The position numbers were made by a program, and so were the translations under genes. Of a stretch of DNA of 64,000 nucleotides, positions 26,240-34,107 are shown in pieces; the stretch's first letter is position 1, and every line of letters begins with the position of its first letter. This stretch comes from Bacteroidales bacterium. GTDB taxonomy: Bacteria; Bacteroidota; Bacteroidia; Bacteroidales; UBA932. The DNA lies in NCBI GenBank assembly GCA_017561265.1, contig JAFZDJ010000011.1, positions 7,921 through 71,920 of the forward strand, written 5' to 3'. The notes beneath the pieces were generated by a model. It was not told where the DNA came from and did not search any database. It worked only from the letters and a program-made list of their open reading frames with translations.

Positions 26240-27445
26240 CTATGCAAAATAATCCACTGCCTGAGGTGCCTCATCCAGCATGTCGCTGAAAACGGATGGC
26301 GCGAGATCCTTCATGTTGTATCTGCTGGCCATTACCTGTCCATATGCTCCTGTGCTGCGGATGGCCATAAGGTCTCCACGTACGCTCAACGGCAGAAGTC
26401 GTCCCGCTCCCCAGACGTCACTGGATTCGCAGACAGGTCCGACAATGTCATAAGCCTGGAATGTAGGGAAGAATGACCTCTGTGTCGCAGAAAGGTTCTC
26501 GATCTTGTGATATGCACCATAGAGTGCAGGTCTGATCAGGTCATTCATTCCGGCATCCATGATAAGGAAGTTCTTGGTCTCGCCGCTCTTGACGAAAAGA
26601 ACCCTTGAAATGAGGGATGCGCACTGTGCTACAAGGGAGCGTCCCGGCTCCACATGTACTCTCTGGTCAGGACGTCTTGCTATATTATCCGAAATTGCCT
26701 TGAACCATGTCCCGAAGTCCGGTATTGCATTGCCGTCAGGGTCGTCATAGTCCACTCCGAGTCCTCCTCCGAGGTTTATGTTCCTGATGGTAAGTCCTTT
26801 GCTTTCAAAGTATTTCACGATCTCGTTGACTCTCTTGCATTCAAGTGAGAACACTTCTTCAACTCGTGTGATCTGCGAACCGATATGGAAATGCAGACCG
26901 AAGAAATCGATGTGCTCGCTCTTCTGAATGAACTCGATGAGCTTGTCGAATTCGTGGTTGGATATGCCGAACTTGTTCTCATAAAGTCCGGTTGTCACAT
27001 ATTTGTGAGTGTGGGCATCGATGTCCGGGTTTATTCGCACTGAAATGCTGGCCTTCATTCCGTGAAGGTGGGCCATTTCATTGATCACGAATATTTCCTG
27101 AAGAGATTCGCAGTTGAATGCCTCGATACCGAGCTGCATGGCGTCGTAAATCTCCCTGTCGCTCTTACCGACTCCTGCGTAGACGATCTTTCCTGCAGGA
27201 AAACCGCAGCTATGTGCATGAAGCACTTCATTACCGCTCACGCAGTCCGCTCCGAAGCCTTTCGAACTGATATATTCGAGAAGTCTTCTTTCAACATTTG
27301 CCTTTATTGCGTAATGAACCTTGATGTCGTGCTGCTCAGCAAGTTCCGCAACATGATCTACCGTCTTGCGGAAGAGATCCATGTCGTAGAAGTAGAAAGG
27401 TGTCGCAATCTTGTCGAATCGCTCTATTGTGTTGATATCCAGCAT
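26240..27445 (-). CDS. lysA: Diaminopimelate decarboxylase (LysA)
   Basis: Last step of lysine synthesis: PLP-dependent decarboxylation of meso-diaminopimelate. The start at 27445 (MLDINTIERFDKIATPFYFY) gives 401 residues, a normal length; the frame stays open upstream but that extension is not protein-like and runs over the divergent AraC gene. Visible residues: the PLP lysine in KVHYAIKANVERRLL, GLHFHIGSQITR, NLGGGLGVDYDD, HVEPGRSLVAQ, and GPVCESSDVWGAGRLLP with the active-site cysteine. It is upstream of ffh and divergent from the AraC-type regulator. Confidence 0.96.
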   Translation of the reverse strand: MLDINTIERFDKIATPFYFYDMDLFRKTVDHVAELAEQHDIKVHYAIKANVERRLLEYISSKGFGADCVSGNEVLHAHSCGFPAGKIVYAGVGKSDREIYDAMQLGIEAFNCESLQEIFVINEMAHLHGMKASISVRINPDIDAHTHKYVTTGLYENKFGISNHEFDKLIEFIQKSEHIDFFGLHFHIGSQITRVEEVFSLECKRVNEIVKYFESKGLTIRNINLGGGLGVDYDDPDGNAIPDFGTWFKAISDNIARRPDQRVHVEPGRSLVAQCASLISRVLFVKSGETKNFLIMDAGMNDLIRPALYGAYHKIENLSATQRSFFPTFQAYDIVGPVCESSDVWGAGRLLPLSVRGDLMAIRSTGAYGQVMASRYNMKDLAPSVFSDMLDEAPQAVDYFA

Positions 27446-27505
27446 ATTGATCTTTCTGTTTCTGTCAAGTTCCTCACTTGTCTCAAAATTCGGGGAAAAC
27501 GGTTG

Positions 27506-27513
27506 CAAAAATA
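27506..27513 (-). promoter_or_regulatory. Candidate -7 element for lysA (TATTTTTG, minus strand)
   Basis: TATTTTTG on the minus strand fits TAnnTTTG and would give a leader of about 55-60 bases before the lysA ATG at 27445. No clear TTTG is seen 19 bases further upstream. It lies back to back with a weaker element for the AraC gene, so the two promoters must overlap. Confidence 0.35.
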
Positions 27514-27526
27514 ACGAAAAAATCCG

Positions 27527-27534
27527 TAATTTCG
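27527..27534 (+). promoter_or_regulatory. Weak -7-like element (TAATTTCG) before the AraC gene
   Basis: TAATTTCG is one mismatch from TAnnTTTG and ends 4 bases before the ATG at 27539; a TTG lies 21 bases upstream. If used, the transcript would start at the start codon. Confidence 0.28.
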
Positions 27535-27538
27535 CAGT

Positions 27539-28741
27539 ATGATATCGATCAATATTAGTCCGGATACAGCGGTTCCGCTTATTGTGGGGGTTGGCTCGAC
27601 AATCCTCGCTGTCCTTCTCATGCTGATCAAGATACCTAGTTCCGAATACAGCCATAAGCTGACGAACTCCAAGATGGCCATTGTCATGAGCTTTCTTATC
27701 TGCAGCTTCATGATGTTCTATGCAATGTCGGAATACAATGCTCCGGACATATGGGATTGGGATATGTTCATGATGATAACCATTTATATCGTCGTGCATT
27801 TTTCCACTTCGATCATATCATATTCTATGATTGCCCTTCTGAAGACTCAGAGACATAAGGCGGACCGTCTGTTTCTTCCAGGACTCTTCGTTTCCACCCT
27901 TGTTGCCATTCTGCTTCTTGAAGCCTATAAATCGGCCAATATGAACTACTTCTGGTTCATATGCATCATCGCTCTTGCTGCCTTCCTGATCCAGTCTGTA
28001 ACCTACATTGTACATTTTGACAAGGCCTATAAGCAGTCTCTCAAGGAACTGGAGAGCTACTATGATGAGGATGAGAGCCATAAGATCAAATGGGTGCGCT
28101 TCTGCTATGTCATCGCTATGCTTACGAACCTCTTTGTGCTTGTGTATATCGGACTGTACTGGATACTTGATTACAAGATGGAGGTTGCTTCTCTCTACAC
28201 CCTGTGGTACCTTGCATACATGCTTTATCTTACATCTAACTTCCTGTCGTTCATCGGCAGTCATAAGCTTGTTCTCGATGCCTTCGCGCATAAGGCACTT
28301 TCCGTTGACGAACTGATTGAGAAGTTGAATGAGAATAAGAAACGTAAGAACAGGAAGGGAGGGGAATCAGCTGCAGCTTCCATCAATGAGGCTGAATTCA
28401 ACAAACTGGAGCGTGCTCTTGAGAAATGGGTCGAAGAGAAGCGCTTTACCGAATACGACAAGAGCCGCGAGGAGATAGCACGTGAACTCAATACATCTAA
28501 GGAAATCCTGCATCATTATTTCACCAGTCGTCTGGGAATGGACTTCAAGACATGGAGGACAGCTCTCCGTATAGACGAAGCGAAGCGTCTCCTGCTTGAA
28601 AACAAGGACGCTTCGACAAATATCATTGCTGAGGTTTCCGGATTCAGTGACAGATCCAATTTCCACCGTCAGTTTGTCAAGATTGTGGGCTGCTCTCCGA
28701 AGCAGTGGCGCGATTCAGACGGTAATCCAGCTTTACAGTAG
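27539..28741 (+). CDS. Membrane-anchored AraC-family transcriptional regulator
   Basis: A 400-residue protein with an N-terminal membrane part of about six or seven helices (residues about 10-250, including AVPLIVGVGSTILAVLLMLI, WYLAYMLYLTSNFLSFIGS) and a C-terminal AraC-type DNA-binding domain. The HTH region is visible in SREEIARELNTSKEILHHYF and IIAEVSGFSDRSNFHRQFVK with VGCSPKQWRD at the end. Such proteins are frequent in Bacteroidales and probably sense a membrane or envelope signal; the target is unknown. The 3' end overlaps the convergent lipoprotein gene by 65 bases. Confidence 0.9.
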   Translation: MISINISPDTAVPLIVGVGSTILAVLLMLIKIPSSEYSHKLTNSKMAIVMSFLICSFMMFYAMSEYNAPDIWDWDMFMMITIYIVVHFSTSIISYSMIALLKTQRHKADRLFLPGLFVSTLVAILLLEAYKSANMNYFWFICIIALAAFLIQSVTYIVHFDKAYKQSLKELESYYDEDESHKIKWVRFCYVIAMLTNLFVLVYIGLYWILDYKMEVASLYTLWYLAYMLYLTSNFLSFIGSHKLVLDAFAHKALSVDELIEKLNENKKRKNRKGGESAAASINEAEFNKLERALEKWVEEKRFTEYDKSREEIARELNTSKEILHHYFTSRLGMDFKTWRTALRIDEAKRLLLENKDASTNIIAEVSGFSDRSNFHRQFVKIVGCSPKQWRDSDGNPALQ

Positions 28742-29111
28742 AGTTTGACTCAGGGTCTCCGAACAGGATGATCGTGTCTGTCAAGGTTTCGAACAAGCCT
28801 CCGTTCTCCTCTCCGTCGATATCTTCCAAAGTCAGGGTGACATTATAGCTTTCCGGAGCATTGATGATGTCCAGGTAGAACATTCCGTTGCTGTCAGTAT
28901 ACTTTATGTCTTTAACCGGAAATGCTCCCTGCCATTCTATCGTGACCTTGATGTGCTCTATAGGTGTGCCTTCTGTGTCCATGACACTGCCCGGGTATGT
29001 CAGCTCCGGCATGTCGCTCATATCCGGAACTCCCTCCATATCCATCGCCATGCATGATGCCAGAGCGTATGCGCATATCGCCGCGCATATTATCTTACCT
29101 GCCGTTCTCAT
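28677..29111 (-). CDS. Putative lipoprotein, radical-SAM-associated-like family
   Basis: A 144-residue exported protein: signal peptide MRTAGKIICAAICAYALASC with a lipobox cysteine at residue 20, then a beta-rich domain (YPGSVMDTEGTPIEHIKVTI, TDSNGMFYLDI) like a carboxypeptidase regulatory fold. It resembles small Bacteroidales lipoproteins annotated as radical-SAM-associated, but there is no radical SAM gene in the window. It overlaps the upstream lipoprotein gene by 4 bases, so they form one operon, and its 3' end overlaps the AraC gene by 65 bases on the opposite strand. Function unknown. Confidence 0.7.
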   Translation of the reverse strand: MRTAGKIICAAICAYALASCMAMDMEGVPDMSDMPELTYPGSVMDTEGTPIEHIKVTIEWQGAFPVKDIKYTDSNGMFYLDIINAPESYNVTLTLEDIDGEENGGLFETLTDTIILFGDPESNSTVKLDYRLNRATASESSPQS

Positions 29112-29554
29112 TGTTTCTCAAGGTAGAAGTTGCATTCGTTGACGAAGAATGTGTTACCGCTCATGTTGTAGCTGGAATCCCATGTGATCAACGGGATTTC
29201 ATGCTTTGCATGTTTGTATATGCCCTTGGGATCATTGGCTTCAAGCTCGACAGATACGGGATTGTTGAATCCGCCCATGTTTATGGTGAAGGTTCCTTTG
29301 CTGTCCGAGTAGGCGGTATATGTATGTTCTTCAGGGCTTGTGCCGTCTGTCTTTTCGACTGAACTTATGACTATGCGGATGTCTTCAAGAGGCGCTGCAC
29401 TTTCCATGTCGGATACGGATCCTGATATGACGAGCTTGAAGCTGCCGGTCTGACCTTGTACAGCCTCTAATTCGTTCAATATTCCTGCAGAACATGATAA
29501 TACTGCTGTTGAGGCCAACAGCAGTATCAGTATATTTAGGATATGTCTTTTCAT
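29108..29554 (-). CDS. Putative lipoprotein paralogue of the downstream gene
   Basis: A 148-residue lipoprotein. I chose the start at 29554 (MKRHILNILILLLASTAVLS then Cys), which gives a clean signal peptide and lipobox; an ATG 12 bases earlier is possible. The mature part has FKLVISGSVSDMESAAPLED and TYTAYSDSKGTFTINMGG, again a carboxypeptidase-regulatory-like beta sandwich similar in plan to the next gene. It is preceded by a well-formed promoter and overlaps the following gene by 4 bases. The ligand or partner is unknown. Confidence 0.7.
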   Translation of the reverse strand: MKRHILNILILLLASTAVLSCSAGILNELEAVQGQTGSFKLVISGSVSDMESAAPLEDIRIVISSVEKTDGTSPEEHTYTAYSDSKGTFTINMGGFNNPVSVELEANDPKGIYKHAKHEIPLITWDSSYNMSGNTFFVNECNFYLEKQ

Positions 29555-29594
29555 TCCGGGACTCATTTATTCCGGCTTGGTTTTCAGTACGATG

Positions 29595-29625
29595 CAAAGA
29601 TAAATGTTTTTCCCGACTTTGCAAA
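29595..29625 (-). promoter_or_regulatory. Bacteroidetes-type promoter for the lipoprotein pair
   Basis: On the minus strand, TTTG (29625-29622) is followed after exactly 19 bases by TATCTTTG (29602-29595), a full match to the TTTG-N19-TAnnTTTG consensus. It lies about 40 bases before the start at 29554, just after the GntR gene, so it separates the lipoprotein operon from the ABC operon. Confidence 0.7.
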
Positions 29626-29632
29626 AAACGTA

Positions 29633-29968
29633 CTATAGTATATCCTTCGGTTCAAGTCCCAGAAGCTTCATCCTTTTAAGGATCGCAGGCAGCTCGTTTT
29701 CAAGAAATTCCCGACGCTGTGCTTCAAGCACTGTTTCACGCGCATCCGGACTGATGAAATATCCTATTCCTCGTCTGTTGTATATGATGGCTTCGTTGGT
29801 AAGCTTTTCATATGAACGCATCACCGTGTTCGGATTCACTCCTATTTCAGCACCATATTCGCGGACAGACGGAATGCGCGAGTCCGGGGCAAGATCTCCG
29901 CTGAGAATACGTTCGCAAATCTCGTCGCAGATCTGCAGATATATTGATTTGTTTCCGTTGAATTCCAT
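29633..29968 (-). CDS. GntR-family regulator, YtrA subfamily
   Basis: A 111-residue repressor-type protein: an N-terminal winged helix (YLQICDEICERILSGDLAPD, IPSVREYGAEIGVNPNTVMR, YEKLTNEAIIYNRRGIGYFI) and a short C-terminal dimerization helix pair, the small size typical of YtrA regulators. It is the last gene of an ABC transporter operon (4-base gap after the permease gene), and an inverted repeat like the YtrA operator overlaps the operon promoter, so it most likely controls its own operon. Confidence 0.92.
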   Translation of the reverse strand: MEFNGNKSIYLQICDEICERILSGDLAPDSRIPSVREYGAEIGVNPNTVMRSYEKLTNEAIIYNRRGIGYFISPDARETVLEAQRREFLENELPAILKRMKLLGLEPKDIL

Positions 29969-29972
29969 GTCT

Positions 29973-30869
29973 TTAGTGCTTTAATGTCTTGATCCTGAAC
30001 CATATGCCTGTCAGTATGGCGAGATTTACCAAAGTGTCTGAGATTGTGTCTATCAGTGCGAAGTTCCGGAATATTCCGTTGTTGAACATATTGTATACAA
30101 TCATCTCTGCGTCAGATGATTCGGCAATTCTCATGGCCCACTCCTTCATGGCTGGTGCCATTATCGCGCTTGCTGCAGTACCTATGACGGCAAGTGCGAG
30201 GAAGGTCTTGACTGTCTTGCCTTTCTTGAAGTATATGGCTCCGAGAAGGAACGGAAGCGACATTGCGAAGAAATCATCGATGTAGAGCCATGGATTGTTA
30301 ATCTGTCTCAAGATATCCATTGTTAATGTGCGGTCTTCTATAGGAATCTGTTCATTTCCGAAATTCAGTGTGAGCTCACCACCGATTTCCTCGATGAATT
30401 CGCTTGCATTCCTGAAGTAATTTATTCCTGTCGCCATAAGACCTTCTCCGCAAGTCGGATCAATCGCGCATATGATGGCATCGATTCCGAGATAAATGCC
30501 AAATCCGGCTATCGGAGCGATGATGCATGTGATTATGATCATGCTGATGAATTTCTCAAGTCTGGAAGCGGGGAGTGTGAGCCAGAATGAGCCGTATTGT
30601 TTCTCAGTCAGCTTGCCGTAGCATTTTACAGGCATGGTCACGACCAGACATAGCGCCATCATGAAGAAGATGAATGCTCTTGTCGGAACTTCCGGACCCT
30701 GCCATGATCCTCCCATGAGGTAGATGAATCCTGAAATCAGCGCATATGTGGCGATCGGAGTCAATACTGCCATTGTGAGCAGACTCAGACCGTAGTTCGC
30801 TGTACATGTCCTTATGTCGGAAGTGAAATATTTTCCGAACCTTCTGAAATTAAATATGTTGTTCTTCAT
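29973..30869 (-). CDS. ABC-2-type permease-like membrane protein
   Basis: A 298-residue protein with about six hydrophobic segments (for example LSLLTMAVLTPIATYALI, FIFFMMALCLVVTMP, IIITCIIAPIAGFGIYLG). It lies between the ATPase and GntR genes with gaps of 5 and 4 bases, so it is most likely the membrane half of the transporter. The segment KQYGSFWLTLPASRLEKFIS is common in Bacteroidetes permeases paired with YtrA regulators. Substrate unknown; envelope stress or antimicrobial peptide response is a family-level guess. Confidence 0.8.
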   Translation of the reverse strand: MKNNIFNFRRFGKYFTSDIRTCTANYGLSLLTMAVLTPIATYALISGFIYLMGGSWQGPEVPTRAFIFFMMALCLVVTMPVKCYGKLTEKQYGSFWLTLPASRLEKFISMIIITCIIAPIAGFGIYLGIDAIICAIDPTCGEGLMATGINYFRNASEFIEEIGGELTLNFGNEQIPIEDRTLTMDILRQINNPWLYIDDFFAMSLPFLLGAIYFKKGKTVKTFLALAVIGTAASAIMAPAMKEWAMRIAESSDAEMIVYNMFNNGIFRNFALIDTISDTLVNLAILTGIWFRIKTLKH

Positions 30870-30874
30870 GATGT

Positions 30875-31702
30875 CTATTTGTTAAAGATTCCTTTTATAA
30901 GTTCCTTGTGCTGATTCACAGTGTTGAATAGAGCTTCGATGTTTACCTTGCTCTCTTCGCCTGTCTGGTTGAGGTAGACCTGAATGTTTCCTCCTGGAAT
31001 CATCTCGCAGTATAGGGCATCCGGGTTTCTTTCACTGGTATAATCGAAGAACAGTTTCTCGGAAATTTCCGCAATGGTAGCATTGAGGAGTACATCCTGC
31101 TTGTCAAGGATTATGATAGGGTCGATGATGTTCTCAAGGTCGCGTACCTGGTGGGTCGAAATCAGGATTATTGAATCTTCACGGGTATATTTGGTCACGG
31201 CCTTTCTGAACTGAGCCTTTGAGGGGATGTCAAGGCCGTTTGTAGGCTCGTCCATGAACAGGTACTTGGTGTTGCATGCCAGCGCGAAGGCTATGTATGT
31301 CTTCTTGAGCTGGCCGAAGGACATCTTGTTCATCTTCTGATGCGGGTCATTTTCAAGTACTTCCATGATCTCGTTGAATTTTCCGAGATCGAATCCTTCC
31401 CAGAATTTTCCGTATGTCACCGCATACTCTTCGGCCTTCATGTTCACAGCCGGAACCTCGTCGCTGAGGTAGAACTGGTCAGAAAGGAATGATGGAAGTC
31501 TGTCGTAAGGCTTGCAGCCGTCTACGTCGATTGTGCCGGTCTGCGGTTTCTTCAGTCCGCAGAGCAGTGTCAGAAGCGTAGTCTTTCCTACGCCGTTTTC
31601 ACCGAGGAGACCGTAGATGCGGCCTTCTTCAAGAGTCATGTCAATGTTTTTCAATACGGGCTTTTCGCCGTATGAGAAACCGAGGTCTTTGATCTGAATC
31701 AT
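30875..31702 (-). CDS. ABC transporter ATP-binding protein
   Basis: A 275-residue ATPase. The start at 31702 (MIQIKDLGFSYGEKPVLKNI) begins at the ABC domain; an in-frame start 30 bases earlier would add a non-conserved stretch. Walker A is GLLGENGVGKTTLL, the Q-loop region follows at SDQFYLSDEVP, the signature is the variant NKMSFGQLKKTYIA, Walker B is YLFMDEPTNGLD and the H-loop is LISTHQVRDLE. The C-terminal 60 residues are an accessory domain. First gene of the operon with the permease and the YtrA regulator. Confidence 0.93.
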   Translation of the reverse strand: MIQIKDLGFSYGEKPVLKNIDMTLEEGRIYGLLGENGVGKTTLLTLLCGLKKPQTGTIDVDGCKPYDRLPSFLSDQFYLSDEVPAVNMKAEEYAVTYGKFWEGFDLGKFNEIMEVLENDPHQKMNKMSFGQLKKTYIAFALACNTKYLFMDEPTNGLDIPSKAQFRKAVTKYTREDSIILISTHQVRDLENIIDPIIILDKQDVLLNATIAEISEKLFFDYTSERNPDALYCEMIPGGNIQVYLNQTGEESKVNIEALFNTVNQHKELIKGIFNK

Positions 31703-31755
31703 TGCTTTATAACTTTTAATGTCTATTGTCAAGTTCCCTTTCGGGATTAATTTAT

Positions 31756-31781
31756 CAGTGTATTAGTGAAGTAGTACACTG
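31756..31781. promoter_or_regulatory. Putative YtrA-type operator (CAGTGTA-N12-TACACTG)
   Basis: A perfect 7-base inverted repeat, CAGTGTA at 31756-31762 and TACACTG at 31775-31781, separated by 12 bases. It directly follows the -7 box of the ABC operon promoter, so a bound protein would cover the transcription start. The half sites match the AGTGTA/TACACT arms described for Bacillus YtrA, where the spacer is about 13 bases. The operon encodes a YtrA-type regulator. Confidence 0.75.
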
Positions 31782-31812
31782 CAAAGGTAGCAATGATTTT
31801 TGAATCTGCAAT
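31782..31812 (-). promoter_or_regulatory. Promoter of the ABC transporter-YtrA operon
   Basis: On the minus strand ATTG (31812-31809) is followed after 19 bases by TACCTTTG (31789-31782), matching TAnnTTTG and nearly matching the -33 TTTG. The predicted start would fall inside the adjacent inverted repeat, with a leader of about 75 bases. Confidence 0.65.
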
Positions 31813-31858
31813 ATTTATGCAGATTTTTTTTTAATAATCGTGCTGTGGAATCAGATTG

Positions 31859-32764
31859 TTATCTATGACAGATATGTCGTCCTGTCTTGAATTCTCTGGT
31901 CTTCTGTTCCAATACAGTGCGTTCTGCAGCCGGCAGAGCCCAGTCAATGAAGCGTTCGCGTATGTAATTGACTGTCTGGACAGACGGATGACACATGTCT
32001 TCTAAATAGAAGCGGTAGTCGCGCAGCTCGTCCATGACTATTTCATATGCCGGAAAATAGTCAGCTGTATAGAATAGATCCAGGCTCAGATCGACCGGAC
32101 AGTTTTCCATAAAGTCCTCGATTCCGAGGAGGAGTGTTGATTTGCTTATCTGGTTCCCATGGGCTCCGTCCTTGAAATGACGGATAGGACTGACAGTGAA
32201 TATGAACTGCTTGGGTACGCAGTCAGTCAGACCGCATCCGGCAGATGTGATTCTCTTGAGAGCGTCAGATACCTCCTTGACTGTCAGGCGGATGCGTCTG
32301 AACTCGGAAGGCACGCGCTTCAAGCAGTTGGAAACTATGATATCCTTTTCGATATGCTGGAAGCACCAGCTTGTTCCCAGTGTGATTATTATCTTGTTGC
32401 ATTCAAGGAATCTCTTTCGAGCTTCCGCCAGCGTGGCATTTGCAAGGGTAAGGAAGTCTTCTGTGCTGTTGCCCGCAAATGATGTGTGATGGTAGAAGGA
32501 GCATATGCGCTGGTCTCCTGCACCGATACCGATGCAATCATCCTCGTCGAACGGAGTGCCCGAAACAAGCCTTTCGATGCTGTTCAATATTGAAGCAGGA
32601 TTGTACAATGTTCCGAAAGGGTTGATCATGACATCAAATCCCAGTTCTGCCAGCTGTTCTCCGATGTTGTCGGTGAAGCAGCTTCCCAGCATCATTATCT
32701 TGTCATTATATGAAATCCCGACCTTGCATGGGGCGTCGGTGACCGGTGTCTGTAGTTTCAGCAT
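31859..32764 (-). CDS. GSCFA-domain protein
   Basis: A 301-residue protein of the GSCFA family, an SGNH-hydrolase-like group common in Bacteroidota and without a well-established substrate. The family name motif appears as MMLGSCFTDNIGEQL near residues 24-38, followed by INPFGTLYNPASILNSIERL, TLGTSWCFQH and the late segment FTVSPIRHFKDGAHGNQISK, a typical conserved block. No signal peptide is seen. It is transcribed away from the outer membrane protein gene. Confidence 0.9.
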   Translation of the reverse strand: MLKLQTPVTDAPCKVGISYNDKIMMLGSCFTDNIGEQLAELGFDVMINPFGTLYNPASILNSIERLVSGTPFDEDDCIGIGAGDQRICSFYHHTSFAGNSTEDFLTLANATLAEARKRFLECNKIIITLGTSWCFQHIEKDIIVSNCLKRVPSEFRRIRLTVKEVSDALKRITSAGCGLTDCVPKQFIFTVSPIRHFKDGAHGNQISKSTLLLGIEDFMENCPVDLSLDLFYTADYFPAYEIVMDELRDYRFYLEDMCHPSVQTVNYIRERFIDWALPAAERTVLEQKTREFKTGRHICHR

Positions 32765-32789
32765 GTTGATGCGCTTATTGAATGGTTCA

Positions 32790-32797
32790 CAAAGATA
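32790..32797 (-). promoter_or_regulatory. Candidate -7 element (TATCTTTG) for the GSCFA gene
   Basis: TATCTTTG on the minus strand, 25 bases before the ATG at 32764, matches TAnnTTTG. No TTTG at the usual distance upstream. Confidence 0.4.
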
Positions 32798-32807
32798 GTC
32801 ATTTTAT

Positions 32808-32839
32808 TTTGGGCTGTTGGGGCATCTTTGTTATCTTTG
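32808..32839 (+). promoter_or_regulatory. Promoter of the outer membrane barrel gene
   Basis: TTTG (32808-32811), a 20-base spacer and TATCTTTG (32832-32839) form a near-consensus Bacteroidetes promoter, 22 bases before the ATG at 32862. It is close to and facing away from the GSCFA -7 box. Confidence 0.6.
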
Positions 32840-32861
32840 AACGATTTTTGACTATCTGCAG

Positions 32862-34046
32862 ATGAAAAGATTGATCCGATATTGCCTGATATTCATCGCT
32901 CTGTCTGCCTTTGTTGCCGAAGCATGGGCGGGTGAGGATGAAGATATAAGGTTCGCATATGATGTCGACTTCGAGACAAAGTTTGACAACAGGGAGTTTT
33001 CGCGTAGTGAATTCTCCAGTTCGATGACTATATTCGGTGCCCGTCTGACTCCTTCTGTGGGCATTTCCATAGCCCAGCCGGAAAAGTCAATGAACCACCG
33101 CCTTATGGCAGGTATTGATGTGATGAAGGATTTCGGAGCATCTCCCATATCCTCCTCGCTGGCAGGTGATGCGTCCGATGAAACTTCTTCACGACTCTCG
33201 AATCTGAATCTTTTCAGGGAGATTACCTTGTATTATCAGTTGGAGAAGAGGATGGATGACACGAAGTTCGAACTCTATGCCGGAATATTCCCGCGCAGGG
33301 CGATGGAAGGCAGCTATTCTGATGTCTTCTTTTCCGATTCGCTCAGATTCTATGACAACAACCTGGAGGGAATCCTTTTCAAGATTCGTCGTCCGAAGGG
33401 ATACTGGGAGGTAGGATGCGACTGGTTCGGTATGAAGGGGCAGGTCAGGAAGGAAAAGTTCATGATCTACACTTCCGGCCAGAGGTCTGTAACGCCTTTC
33501 ATGAATATCGGCCTTTCAGGATATATGTATCATTTTGCAGGTTCCAAGAAGGCAAGGGGAGTGGTAGACAATATCCTGATCAATCCATATATGAGTTTCG
33601 AGTTCGGCAGGATGCTTGAATTCCAGAAGTTCAATGTGAGACTTGGCTGGGTTCAGGCCATGCAGCATGACAGGGTCAATGTCGGACATTATGTCTTCCC
33701 GGGAGGAGGAGAACTGGACCTTGATATCTCCAACTGGAATGTAGGTATCAGGAACAGGCTTTTCTTCGGAAATGACATGATGCCTTATTATAATTCCGTT
33801 GATACCGGTGGAGATAAATATGGGAACCGATTGTATTTCGGGGATCCGTTCTACCGTATACATGATGACGGCAGTCAGGCAGCAGGACTGTATGACAGGT
33901 TTGAGGTGTATTATGAGCCTCATGTCGGAAAGTATCTTTCCATCAGGATTGCTGCACGATTCCATTTCAATGGAAATGCATATTCCGGATGCCAGCAGAT
34001 TGTAGGAATCAGATTCGATCTCGATGGTTTGAAAAATATAAGGTAG
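32862..34046 (+). CDS. Predicted outer membrane beta-barrel protein, function unknown
   Basis: A 394-residue exported protein: a signal peptide of about 23 residues ends at VAEAWA. The mature part is dense in alternating aromatic and polar residues with short turns (NLFREITLYYQLEKRMDDTK, FELYAGIFPRRAMEGSYSD, LSIRIAARFHFNGNAY), as expected for an outer membrane barrel. The last residues FDLDGLKNIR do not end in the usual aromatic, but a late strand does. It looks like a conserved Bacteroidales protein, but I cannot name its family. It stands alone behind a good promoter, 61 bases before the nucleotidase gene. Confidence 0.7.
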   Translation: MKRLIRYCLIFIALSAFVAEAWAGEDEDIRFAYDVDFETKFDNREFSRSEFSSSMTIFGARLTPSVGISIAQPEKSMNHRLMAGIDVMKDFGASPISSSLAGDASDETSSRLSNLNLFREITLYYQLEKRMDDTKFELYAGIFPRRAMEGSYSDVFFSDSLRFYDNNLEGILFKIRRPKGYWEVGCDWFGMKGQVRKEKFMIYTSGQRSVTPFMNIGLSGYMYHFAGSKKARGVVDNILINPYMSFEFGRMLEFQKFNVRLGWVQAMQHDRVNVGHYVFPGGGELDLDISNWNVGIRNRLFFGNDMMPYYNSVDTGGDKYGNRLYFGDPFYRIHDDGSQAAGLYDRFEVYYEPHVGKYLSIRIAARFHFNGNAYSGCQQIVGIRFDLDGLKNIR

Positions 34047-34107
34047 GAGATTTCTTGACAAGCTCGAAATGACAGTTGTATCGAAAAATTAAGGTAGGAA
34101 AAAGTTT

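Noticed and set aside
27446..27799. N-terminal extension of lysA
   Set aside because: The extra 118 codons are antisense to the AraC gene and not like any LysA protein; the start at 27445 gives the normal length.
31803..31832. Weak 8-bp hairpin followed by T's as a terminator
   Set aside because: The T run is on the plus strand, but no plus-strand gene ends here; the A-T rich palindrome overlaps the -33 region of the ABC operon promoter. A regulatory site cannot be excluded.
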